From Wurfbainia villosa (lineage: Eukaryota; Streptophyta; Magnoliopsida; Zingiberales; Zingiberaceae): a stretch of DNA of 64,000 nt. Location: NCBI GenBank assembly GCA_025175895.1, contig CM045991.1, positions 79,657,174 through 79,721,173 on the forward strand. Direction: 5' to 3'. Of the stretch, positions 1-10,002 are shown one piece after another (position 1 is the stretch's first letter; every line of letters starts with the position of its first letter). The notes beneath the pieces were generated by a model. The model was given only the letters and a program-made list of their open reading frames with translations, had not been told where the DNA came from and ran no database searches. The position numbers were made by a program, and so were the translations under genes.

Positions 1-580
1 AAACAAATGCAAACTAGTATAATCAACACATACTAACATAAAGAACATAAGCTAGCATATCTTATCATAAGAGGATCAAGAATAAAGTTTGTAAAACTTT
101 TATACCTCTTGGTCTTCTACCGTATGTCCCATCCTCCTCGTGGACATTGTGTGGGCGAAGATCCTCCACGAGTTGAAGCCTCCTAGATCACGTTCTTCCC
201 TTCCTTGCTCGCTCTGAACAAAGAGAAGAACAGAACAAAAACTCCTTCTCCTATCTAGAACTGACCACCAAGCCAAAGAGCTTGATATAGCCGCCGGCCA
301 AGGAGTAGATAATTGAGCGCCAGCCAACATTGAAGAAAGGTTGCCGCCGGCCACCAAGGAGAGAGGGAGAAGGAATAATGGGTATGGGCGCCGGCCAAAG
401 CAAGGAGGAAGAAGATGGGCGCCGACTACCAATTAGGAAGAGAAGGAAACAAACCTTAATCCTTCCAAGGATTGCCGCCCAAACCTTTTCCCAAACCCTA
501 GCCGCCCAAGCCAAAAACCCTAATCTCCTTCTTGATATATGTCTATCTTTCTATATTACATACCCAAGCCCTTAGCCCTC

Positions 581-590
581 CTTTTATAGA
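581..590 (-). promoter_or_regulatory. LTR TATA box
   Basis: The minus strand reads TCTATAAAAG followed by GAGGGC, a plant-type TATA element between the 26-bp array and the presumed transcribed R region. It aligns with the TATA boxes of the two related LTRs at 4099 and 7457. Confidence 0.6.
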
Positions 591-619
591 GTTAGGCTTA
601 GGCCTCCTTTCAATCTCCA

Positions 620-827
620 CCGTCGGATCTAGGGTTTCATCCCAACCGTCGGATCTAGGGTTTCATCCCAACCGTTGGATCTAGGGTTTCATCCCAACCG
701 TCGGATCTAGGGTTTCATCCCAACCGTCGGATCTAGGGTTTCATTCCAACCGTCGGATCTAGGGTTTCATCCCAACCATCGGATCTAGGGTTTCATCCCA
801 ACCATCGGATCTAGGGTTTTATGTTCC
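620..827 (-). repeat. 26-bp minisatellite in LTR U3, eight units
   Basis: Eight tandem 26-bp units start at about 620, 646, 672, 698, 724, 750, 776 and 802. Each contains CCGTCGGATCTAGGGTTTC with a few substitutions. On the LTR sense strand each unit carries AAACCCTAG, which contains the plant telo-box AAACCCTA. The array lies just upstream (LTR sense) of the TATA box at 581-590, a position suited to an enhancer. Confidence 0.9.
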
Positions 828-1747
828 ATTATTGGATCTAGGCTCCATGAGGTTTTAATAAGGCTATGATAGGGACCATGAGGAGGAGTTGGATCTTGGC
901 CACTCGATGGATTGGAACCACACGAACTTGATCCATCAATGATGTTCCATTCCACTAGAGGATCATCATTGATCTACCTCACCAACCCCCATTTTTATGG
1001 GCTCCATATATTATTTGCACAACTATCTCCCCCTGTTTAAGATATCGAATGTTCGTCAATTAATTGATTTACTGACCATCAATTAATTAACATCTAACTC
1101 CTTGAGTAGTACCACTCAACCTTATTATCATGTTGACTAAGTCAACCCACGGGGTTTACATGATAAACCTTATGAGCTCCTCAAGGGGACATCATCAACC
1201 TAATATATAGGACACGGTTTCCTTCTATAATCAACGACACACCATGTAAATAATATCATTTTCCAACTTACCGGGCCTATTGATTTAATCTATAAATCTC
1301 ACCCATTGGTAAATCAAAGAAATAAATACTAAGTACATGTGCCCATTATTATATCGGGATTTAGAGCATGTGAAACATAATACTCGAGGTCTGATTCAAT
1401 CATATAGTCAGCAATAGATTGAATCACCTCTATGTCGGTCCTGCTCAATACACACAAAATGTACTAGTGTAATTCTATGGTCAAGATAAACTAATAACAA
1501 ATCACACTACAACCATGCCAATGGTTTGTCCAAGACCATCTTGGTTGTGAGCCTATACTTATATTCTACAAGGAACTGATAACATGATCTTCTGTGCCAC
1601 ACCAAGCACCACGTTATCTACAATGTAGAGTATTAGACAATATGCACACATATAATAAATATAAAGTCCAAACAATGATCATGTGATTCTTATTTCAAAA
1701 TAAAGATGTCCATACAAAAGGCTAGGCTTTCAGTATACATCCCAACA

Positions 1748-1798
1748 TATCTAACAAGGTTCGATTTCACCTTTCAGATACACCATTATGTTGTGGTG
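1748..1798 (-). pseudogene. Relic of a Ty1/copia integrase core
   Basis: The minus strand encodes about 16 residues matching the TPQHNGVSERRNRT block around the catalytic glutamate of copia integrases, with one stop codon inside. The same block is seen in the Angela-like element near 32000-32050. The fragment is only 51 bp, trapped between a family A LTR and an Athila LTR, so it is the visible remains of an older target element. Confidence 0.7.
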
Positions 1799-3767
1799 TG
1801 ATGCACGCGAACGCGACCTCAAATCTCGCGATGGGAACCGTCGAGGACTTGAAACGCGTGCTGGCGCTCAACGCCCACAAGTGCACGGATGTCGTCAAGT
1901 AATAAAAAGATTATCGATCCCACAGGGACTGAGATTCAAGTACCGATTGGTTTAGTGGACGTTATTATTCGGAGTTCCATTCTAATGGTTGTGATGATGA
2001 GGGTTGTTGGCGGTCCTAACTCTAGTACGGTGTCACACGGAGGAAGAGAAGGGTTGCTACGAGTCTTTTGAGGGAATTCTAGGATTTCAGTTTCACTTGT
2101 GTGTCGCAGAACATGCTATCAATTGGGTATTATCTAGACATCTAACTATGGTCTTATGGAAGGGACATCATACACTTCCTCGATGAGCCTTCGCATCTAT
2201 CGGGAACTACCTCTGCCATACCAGGTCGACCCCTGGCTTTAGGATGGGATAGGTGGTACGAGGATGCCAAATCAATCCCTATGATGAGTCGGAACATGTC
2301 CCATTTTCGACTCTATCACACCCTTCTATTTACGATTACCGAAGATGAGGCCAACCCCTAGGTTCCTCCCTAATTCTCTTAAATCTTTGATACTAGGGCT
2401 ATCACCCCTCGTATCGGCTACGCACAGTAAATAGAAGACCAAAATAAATAGCTATCGATCTAAACAATCACCAATTGCAAATATGATTTCAAGAATAGAA
2501 ATATATTTGAAATAACAAGTTCTACTCACACAAACTACTCCCTAATCGTAGAATAGGAGAATCTACTCCATAAATACGAGAAGAGAAATACAAAGCATAT
2601 TAGAATTCATAGAAACAATGTAAACTGCAAAAAGAACTTGAATTACAATGCACTTTGGCAATCTTCTTCAGCGTTAATGTGCAGAACTTGATCCTCGAGC
2701 GACCTTCTTCCTCCCTATTGTAAGTTTCTGAAGTTTTTTAGGGTGTTGGAGTGCTGTCCTGGCCATCGTGCCTCTCCCTAAGGTTTGGGCGTAGTTTCCT
2801 TTATATATACATTAGGCCAGATCTGTTGGAATGTATACTGAAAGCCTAGCTCTTTTTGTATGAACATTTAATTTTGGAATAAGAATCACATGATCATTGT
2901 TTGCACTTTATATATTTATTATATGTGTGTGCATATTGTCTAATGTTTTACATTGTAGATAACATGGTGCTTGGTGTGGCATAGAAGATCATGTTATCAG
3001 TCCCTTGTAAAATATAAGTAGAGGCTCACAACCAAGATGGTTTTGGACAAACCATTGGCATGATTGTAGTGTAGCTTGGTATTGTTTTGTCTTGAACATA
3101 AAGTTACACTAGTACACTTAGGTGTATTGAGCAGGACCGACATAGAGGTGATTCAATTATTTGCTGACTACATAATTGAATCGGACCTCGGATATTATGT
3201 TGTACATGCTCTTAATCCCGATATAATAACGGGCACATGTACTTAGTATTTATTTCTTTGATTTACCAGAGGGTGAGATTTAGATGGATTAAATCAATAT
3301 GCCCGATAAGTTGGGAAATGATATTATTTACATGGTGTGCCGTTGATTATAGGAGGAAACCGTGTCCTATATATTAGGTTGATGATGTCCCCTTGAGGAG
3401 CTCATAAGGTTCATCATGTAAACCCAGCTGGTTGACTTAGTCAACACGATGATAAGGTTGAGTGGTACTACTCGAGGAATTAGATGTTAATTAATTGATG
3501 GTCAGTAAATCAATTAATTGATGGACATTCGATATCTTAAACACGGGGAGATGAATGTACAAATAATATATGGAGCCCATATTAATTTATGGGGGTTGGT
3601 GAGGTAGTTCAATGATGATCCTCTAGTGGAATGGAACATCATTGATGGATCAAGTTTGTGTGGTTCCGATCCATCGGGTGGCCAAGATCCAACTCCTCCT
3701 TATGGTCCCTATCGTAGCCTAATATAATCCTAAAGAAGTCTAGATTCAAGGATGTAAAACAAAACTC

Positions 3768-4080
3768 TAGAACCAACGGTTGGGATTAAATCCCTAGATC
3801 CGATGGTTGGGATGAAACCCTAAAACCAACGGTTGGGATTAAATCCCTAGATCCGATGGTTGGGATGAAACCCTAGAACCAACGGTTGGGATTAAATCCC
3901 TAGATCCGATGGTTAGTATGAAACCCTAAAATCGACGGTTGGGATGAAAACCTAGATCCGACGGTTGGGATGAAATCCTAGATCCGACGGTTGGGATGAA
4001 ACCCTAGATCCGACGGTTGGGATAAAACCTTAGATCCGACGGTGGAGATTAAATCCCTAGATCCGACGGTGGAGATTAAA
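3768..4080 (+). repeat. 26-bp minisatellite in solo LTR U3, about 12 units
   Basis: Tandem 26-bp units alternate between AACGGTTGGGATTAAATCCC and GATGGTTGGGATGAAACCCT types, about 12 in all. The reverse orientation in LTR 1-1747 holds 8 units and the LTR at 6401 holds about 3-4, so copy number varies between relatives. Units retain AAACCCTA telo-box cores. Confidence 0.88.
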
Positions 4081-4098
4081 GGAGGCTTAGGCCCAACT

Positions 4099-4108
4099 CT
4101 ATATATAG
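4099..4108 (+). promoter_or_regulatory. LTR TATA box
   Basis: CTATATATAG lies directly downstream of the 26-bp array, matching the position of TATA boxes in the two related LTRs. Confidence 0.5.
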
Positions 4109-5302
4109 ATGGCTAAGGCTTGGGCGGCAACATATAGATTGGAAATTAGGGTTTGGCTCATCTCAAAGTGGGCGGCAACAAACCCTAGAGGAGCTAGGGT
4201 TTTGGGCGGCTAGAAGTGGGCGGCAAGCTTGTTCTCCCTAGGGTTTTGGCCGGCGCCCCTCATCCTATTCTCATCCATTTCTGGAGTTCATCTCTTCCTC
4301 CTCCTTTTCTCATTGGTGGCCGGCGGTTCTCCAACTCCTTGGTGGCCGGCACTTCTCCAACCTCTAGGTGGCCGGTGGCAACACTTCAACAAGTTCGCTG
4401 GCGCTCATCCACTCATTCCTTGGCCGGCGGTTGCATCAAACTCCCTTGCTTGGTGGCCGGTTCTAGAAAGGAAAGGTTTTTTTGGTTCTTATCTTTGTTC
4501 GCAGCGGACAAGGAAGAGAAGAACTCGATCTAGAAGGCTTCTACTCGTGGAGGATCTTCGCCCACACGTCGTCCACGAGGAGGTTAGGACATACGGTAGA
4601 AGATCGTGAGGTATAAAAGTTTTACAACTTTATATTCTGATCTAAGCATGTTCTTTTATATGTTGATTATACAAGTGTGCATTAGTATATATTTTGTATA
4701 ATCATGGACCCTGAAGACAAACACAAAAACCGGCGATCCGTCCGTCGTCTCTTCCGCGGCTAACCAACTAGAAGAGTTGTGTTGCTTGAACAACTAGTTT
4801 GTTCAAGCGATCACTCAAGTTGTTAGCACGATGACGAATTGATTGTGCTAAGGAAACTCATCCCATCCGGATTAATTCTTTCATTAGTGAAAATTTTAAT
4901 CCGGGGACACGGGAGCCAATGAGTCTCCTAAGCAACTCCCTACAAGATCTCCTCGAAACTTGGAAAATAATAGAATCACATCGAAATCGGCCAGCGCCAC
5001 ACGACAATGTGGATTCACACGACCAGGCCATGTGTGGCACTGGGATGCAAGCCGTGTGGATTCACAGGGCCAGGGTGTGTGTCATTCTGTTCTAGATGCC
5101 AAATGCCTTCTTTTCACTCCAAAAGTGCGCCATTTTCCCCGTAGAGTGTTGTCTTGCACATAAGAGTACAAAGAGAAGATCTCCAAACTAGAAAATAGGA
5201 AATGCATGCAAAATAAAGTGAAATATGGAAGAATCAAATATAAAATGCAATGGGATGTGAGCGAAAACTACTCCTAAAACCCTATATGTTTTGCTCACAT
5301 CA

Positions 5303-6400
5303 ATTCCCCCAGACTAAGTCTTTGCTTGTCCTCAAGCAAACCTCAGTGCCATAATTTTTTTTTAAAAAGGCATTGTCCCATACTTAGCATGTTAACTATA
5401 TTCATCAAGTGATATTTTCAATTAAAGCAAAATAGATATGTTCTAAAAATTCACTAAGTTAGCTTCTCGTGCACATGCTAAGCGAATCTTCTTAGGGGAT
5501 ACTCGTTCCATGGTAAGTTAAGTCGTCATCCTATAGCTTTCCTAAAGTCTCCGGCTCTTAGGCACTTTCTTGCTCAAAGCGAGGGTCGTTCTTTAGATCT
5601 AGCACAAAATCTCAAAGGCGTGCTCGGTATTGAGAGAAATTGGTAGGTGTTTCCCCAGTAACCTAACTCGGTCTCAAAGGGGCACCTAATCATTTCCACC
5701 CACGATGACTGTTTTCTTATCCCTCATAATCTTTTTTTTTCCAAGTTTTCTCACTATCTTTTTCTTTCCCTCTTTCTCTTTTTTTCTTTCTCTCTTGGGA
5801 TTTTGATTTTTCTGAATGGGCTTCCACAATACGAGTATCTCCAACAACTAAAATGTTAAATCTAGAGTCACCTATGGATTTCAAAGTACTAGACTACTGA
5901 GATGAATCATAACTAGGTACGTACTAGATTTTTCCTTTCAGAATGTTCATCATGTGTAGGTGTAAAAATAAAAGCTAATCAGTGTAAGTCTAGAACATTC
6001 ATTAGAGTAAATAAAATAAAATACCATGAGATAAATGAAGTTAAGCTACCTATAGGAACAACTCATGAAAGTAACTTTAAAAAAATACTACCGAGGCAGC
6101 TTAAAGATAGCAAAAATTAAGTATAGAAAGAAACTAAACACACTATGCATGAATAAATGAATGCTAACTAAAACTAAAATGCAAATATTAGGAAAGAAAC
6201 TACTACTAGAAACAAAATAAATCAAAACTTGGGGTCCCCCAGACTTATATGAAATCATACCTCTAATATGGTGGTGGAGGCATGTCGGGCCCCGGGTAAC
6301 TGTGCTGGCTCGATGCGGATGTACATGTGGTTAATCCGAGAGTGGTGGATGCAACGGTGCTTGATTTCTCCTCCCGCCCACAGATTTGCTGGGCACTCAT
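5303..6400 (-). mobile_element. 3' non-coding region of the minus-strand Athila (i)
   Basis: This region is colinear with 24989-26115 in the second minus-strand Athila. Reading from the LTR it has the AAGTCT/TAGTCTGGGGG polypurine tract, GAGGACAAGCAAAG, a pyrimidine-rich stretch at 5730-5800 (polypurine on the element strand) and, near 6238, a second copy of the tract. The last 100 or so bases match the C-terminal end of the extra ORF seen at 25948-26310. No open gene remains. The same element resumes at 8360-8387 and 23338-23633. Confidence 0.75.
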
Positions 6401-7360
6401 TGTAGGGATGTATACTGAAAAGTCTATCTTTTGTATGAACATCTTTATTTTGAAATAAGAATCACATGATCATTGTTTGCATATTTTTATGGTTATGCAA
6501 TAATGTCTAATACTTTACATTGAAGAAAACATGGTGTGTGGTGTCACACAGGAGATCATGTTATCGGCCCCTTGAAAAGTATAAGTAAAGGCTCACAACT
6601 GAGATGACTTTGGACAAACCATCGGAATGGTTGTAGTGTGATTTGGTATTGGTTTGTCTTGACCATAGAATCACACTAGTACACTTTGTGTGTATTGAGC
6701 AGGACTGACTTAGAGGTGATTCGATTTATTGTCGACTACATAATCAATCGACCTCGTATATTATATTGTACATACTCTTAATCCCGATATAATAACGAAC
6801 ACATATACTTAGTACTCATCTCTTTGATTTACCAATGGGCGAGATTTATAGATTAAATCGATAGGCTCGGTAAGTTGGGAGATGATATTATTTATATGGT
6901 GTGCCATTGATTATAGGAGGAAACCGTGTCCTATATATTAGGATGATGATGTCCCCTTGAGGAGCTCATAAGGTTCATCATGTAAACCCTGCAGGTGGAC
7001 TTGGTCCGACATGATGAAAAGGTTGAGTGGTACTACTCATGGAGTTAGATGTTGATTAATTAATGGTCAGTAAATTAATTAATCGACGGACATTCGAGAT
7101 CTTAAACACGGGGAGAAAATCTACAAATAATATATGGAGTCTATATTATCATATGGGGGTTGGTGAGGTAGATCAATGATGATCCTTTAGTGGATTGGAT
7201 CATCATTAGTGGATCGAACTTTATGTGGGCTTGATCCATGGGTGGCCAAGATCCAACTCCTCCTCATGGTCCCTAATGTATCCTATTAACACCTCATGAA
7301 GCTTAGATCCAATGGATAGAAACAAAACTCTAATATCCATAGGTAGAGATTAAATCTCTA

Positions 7361-7430
7361 AGATCCGACGGTTGAGATTAAATCTCTAGATCCGACGGTT
7401 GAGATTAAATCCCTAGAACCAATGGAGGAG
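7361..7430 (+). repeat. Short 26-bp telo-box-related array
   Basis: Three to four units of GATCCGACGGTTGAGATTAA type occur here, the contracted counterpart of the arrays at 620-827 and 3768-4080. It lies upstream of the TATA box at 7457. Confidence 0.75.
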
Positions 7431-7456
7431 ATTAATTCATGACTTATCCCTAACTC

Positions 7457-7464
7457 TATAAAAG
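7457..7464 (+). promoter_or_regulatory. LTR TATA box
   Basis: TATAAAAG is followed by GAGGGCAAGG, in the same place relative to the array as in the other family A LTRs. Confidence 0.6.
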
Positions 7465-8387
7465 GAGGGCAAGGGAGTTGGCGTGAACAAGATCAAGAGA
7501 GCTAGGGTTTTTGGGCGGCAAGGGAGAGGAATCCTAGTTGAAATAGGATTAGGGTTAGGGTTTGGAAGCTAGGGCGGCACCAATTAAGGAAGGTGATTGC
7601 TTTCATCTTCCTCCTTCATTGGTCGGCATCCAGCAGCCCTTCCAGGCTTTTTCCAGCCCTTGGCCGGCAGCCAAAGCCCCTCCTCTCTTCTCCTTAGGTG
7701 GTGGAAACAAGATATAGGGCTTCCCTTAGTGTCTTGGTTGTTTTCCATCATCTTCTCCTCCTTCTAGTTGGCCGGCGGCAAGGAGTTTGTGTGCTCCTTG
7801 TTGGTTGGTTTTAGGGAGGAGAAAAACCTTGTTTCTATTCTTCCTCTTGCTTTGGAAGATCAAGGAAGGAAGATTTGCGATCTAGGAGCTTCGACTTTTG
7901 GTAGATCGTCGCCCACACGACGTCCAAAAGGAGGAAGGTCATACATTAGAAGATCAAGAGGTATATCTATTCTCTTTTCTCTTTTGTTTCTTGCTTGTTT
8001 TTGGTTTTCAATTATAAGCATGTTATAAATCTGTAAATGGATAAATAATACTTGGATCCCGAGCATAAACACGAAAATCGGCGATCTAGACATCGTCTAT
8101 TCCGCGGCTACTCATAGAATAGAGGATGGTCGCTTGAACAACGAGTTTGTTCAAGTGACCTCTCTAAACGAATAGCACGATGATGACTTGGTTGTTTGGG
8201 CAATCCCTTGTGTCTAGGATTAAATTTTTTAATCCGGGGACATCGATGGGATCGCTATGAACAAACGACCGAGGTAAAGTGGGAAGCGAAGTTTCCCCTC
8301 ACGGACTCGATAAGCAAAACCCCACAATTGGTATTAGAGCTTCTGGGGCAAAACCTTCACTCATGTGCTACCGAACCTCCTGGCGAT

Positions 8388-9759
8388 TGATGTGTGTAAA
8401 TCGTGCTACGTTTTCACTACTCCATATGCATGCATTTTATCTCATTTCATGTCCTAGGCATGTATTTTGTCATGATTCAGTTAAGTTTAGCATATTTTGG
8501 ACGAAGAGACTGCTTTTGGGTGTTTTTCGTGTTAACAGGGCGAAGAAGCAGGCGTATCAAAACAACACAGGCGTGTTATCAGTGACACGTCTGTGTCAGG
8601 AGTTCCAGCGCTCAAGACGCCCTGGTTCAGCAACCGACATGCCGCGTTCAAGCGCTGGCACGACCGGTGAGAAATGTGCGACACGCCTTGTGCCCTCATT
8701 TGGCACGGGCGTGTTGGCCTGATTCCAGACTTCCTTTTCTACGAGCAACTCGACGAAGCCGTGATCTTCGTCTCAATTAAAGGAAAATCTTTTGCCTTAA
8801 TTGAAGAGGAGGCCAAGGCTATAAAAGAGGAGATATTCTAACCCTAAAAGGGGAGGCGGCTGGGTAAAGAGGACGATAGAAGAACGAGGAGAACGAAGGA
8901 GTCGACGACAGAGGAATGCAGATGGCACTAAGTATTGTAATTTCTTTCTCTAGCAATTCTTGTCTGACTATGGAGTAGTGTCCTGTAATCTTAGGATGGG
9001 GGAGTAGCCCTTGACGATTTATGATGGATGATGTAATCTATACTACTTGAATTATTGTTTGTTTTGATCTGGTTTTTGGATTCTTATTGATAAACCTAAG
9101 GAGCTAAGGGGAAGTACCTAACAGTGAACCCAAGTTCCCGAAACCTAGAACCAACTAGAGATTAACTCCTGTCAAGTAGTGGTAGTGTATCTATGAGGGT
9201 TTGCGGGGGTCTCGTGATAGGTCCCCTTAGCTGATTATGGTCCCGTGTGCAAACCTATCGTGAAAAGGAAATTTAGACTCTAAAAGAACTCTTATGGACT
9301 TAATGGATCTATTAAATCCAGTTTTTACCAAGTAACGGTGGTAAGACTAGGGAGGTTTGCGGGGGTCTCGTGACAGGTCCCCTTAGCTGATTATGATCCC
9401 CACGCCAATACCGTGATGTAAATTAAGTTTGATAGGTACTTGATAAATGCGTGAGACCTCGAAAGGGGCCGTTGATTTACCTTAGGATAGGTTCCATCAA
9501 AACAACTCTAGGGTAGGAAAGAATTAAATCACCTTATAAATCGTCGACGGTGAAACCCATATCCCGAGATTCTTCTCAACTATTGACTTTAGCTCGTTCT
9601 TCTCATTCGTTGTTCTGATCGCCGTTTCTTTGCTTAATCCACAAATTGATTGACTAGATAACTTGGTATCACGATCATTCGGTAATTGTCCCAATCCCCG
9701 TGGGATCGATATTTTTTTTACTTGACGACAACCGTGCACTTGCGGAAAATAACACATCA
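8388..9759 (+). mobile_element. 5' LTR of the plus-strand Athila
   Basis: The 1372-bp LTR runs from TGATGTGTG to AACACATCA. It contains ACACG/CGTGT dyads at 8560-8720, a TATA box and a U5 segment near 9700-9759 that resembles the ends of the minus-strand Athila LTRs (TTACTTGACGACAACCGTGC). It matches the 3' LTR closely except at 9403-9630, where differences and small deletions cluster. Confidence 0.93.
8820..8827 (+). promoter_or_regulatory. LTR TATA box
   Basis: TATAAAAG in GGCTATAAAAGAGG, about 430 bp into the LTR. The 3' LTR has the same box at 22388-22395. Confidence 0.6.
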
Positions 9760-9765
9760 AGTTTT

Positions 9766-9784
9766 TGGTGCCGTTGCCGGGGAT
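9766..9784 (+). promoter_or_regulatory. Primer-binding site, tRNA-Asp type
   Basis: TGGTGCCGTTGCCGGGGAT begins six bases after the 5' LTR. Athila elements typically prime from tRNA-Asp, whose 3' end is complementary to a sequence of this kind. One position differs from the form I would expect. Confidence 0.8.
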
Positions 9785-10002
9785 TGACACTCAATATTGA
9801 ATTGAGCGTGATTTAGTTAATCTAGATTTCTATTTTTGTTCCTATTCTTTGTGTCTATTCTGAATTCTTGTTTTGGGAGCCTCTCTTGTTGTTGCATGCA
9901 CAGATTTAATAGGAAATTCTCGATATTGATCCTGAGATAGAGAGAACGTTCCTTGCTAGAAGACGATTTCAGCAATGTCAGGAGGAAAATCTGACCTCCA
10001 AC

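Larger units (their letters stand above)
1..1747 (-). mobile_element. Long LTR (copia-type family A), cut by the window edge
   Basis: This stretch is the reverse complement of the solo LTR at 2824-4944, so the two form a diverged inverted repeat around 1748-2823. Read on the minus strand it begins TGTTGGGATGTATACTGAAAG at 1747 and runs through a U3 minisatellite, a TATA box and a GGCCGGC-rich R/U5 region to the window edge. About 250 bases of the family's U5 end are missing to the left. It abuts an integrase fragment, which suggests insertion into an older copia copy. Short ORFs inside it are not genes. Confidence 0.85.
2824..4944 (+). mobile_element. Solo LTR, family A, with perfect TSD AGATC
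   Basis: The LTR runs from TGTTGGAATG to ACTCCCTACA and is flanked on both sides by AGATC (2819-2823 and 4945-4949). No internal region is present, so it is a solo LTR left by recombination. It is 2121 bp long and related to 1-1747 (opposite strand) and 6401-8359. It sits inside Athila LTR (i). It contains a telo-box minisatellite, a TATA box and a GGCCGGC-rich transcribed part near 4250-4460, in which short ORFs arise by chance. Confidence 0.93.
1799..5302 (-). mobile_element. Athila-type LTR (i), split by a solo LTR
   Basis: This is the 3' LTR of a minus-strand Ty3/gypsy Athila-like element. It aligns with LTR (ii) 23664-24988 and LTR (iii) 38846-40175 through shared blocks such as GTGCACGGATGTCGTCAAGT near 1880 and GGTTTTAGGAGTAGTTTTCG (minus strand) near 5270. 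Without the insertion at 2824-4944 it is about 1.38 kb. Its minus-strand 5' end is TGATGTGAGC, and the polypurine tract GTCTGGGGGAAT lies just outside at 5303-5314. Relics of ACACG/CGTGT dyads lie at 5010-5090. Confidence 0.8.
6401..8359 (+). mobile_element. LTR-only insertion, family A, TSD CTCAT
   Basis: The insertion begins TGTAGGGATGTATACTG and is flanked by CTCAT at 6396-6400 and 8360-8364. Joining the flanks restores colinearity with 26105-26135, which confirms the boundaries. The body matches the solo LTR at 2824-4944. The right end is longer than that copy: after CCCCACA at 8326 it continues with ATTGGTATTAGAGC, which looks like an initiator-Met primer-binding site, and ends CCTTCA. 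It may therefore be an LTR plus about 33 bp of leader, or an LTR with a shifted end. Confidence 0.85.

Noticed and set aside
100..575. ORFs of 80-110 codons in the first LTR, and similar ones at 4216-4609 and 7768-8028
   Set aside because: They lie in LTR R/U5 DNA rich in GGCCGGC, overlap on both strands and are not kept in frame between related LTRs.
620..827. Possible CRISPR array or true telomere repeat
   Set aside because: Units are contiguous with no spacers, the unit is 26 bp, and only one telo-box occurs per unit.
1..4944. One element with inverted terminal LTRs or a foldback transposon
   Set aside because: The plus copy has its own perfect TSD (AGATC) and Athila LTR sequence separates the two, so they are independent insertions in opposite orientation.
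8328..8387. Start of a full-length copia internal region after the LTR at 6401
   Set aside because: The TSD CTCAT at 8360-8364 and colinearity with 26117-26160 show that target DNA resumes at 8360.
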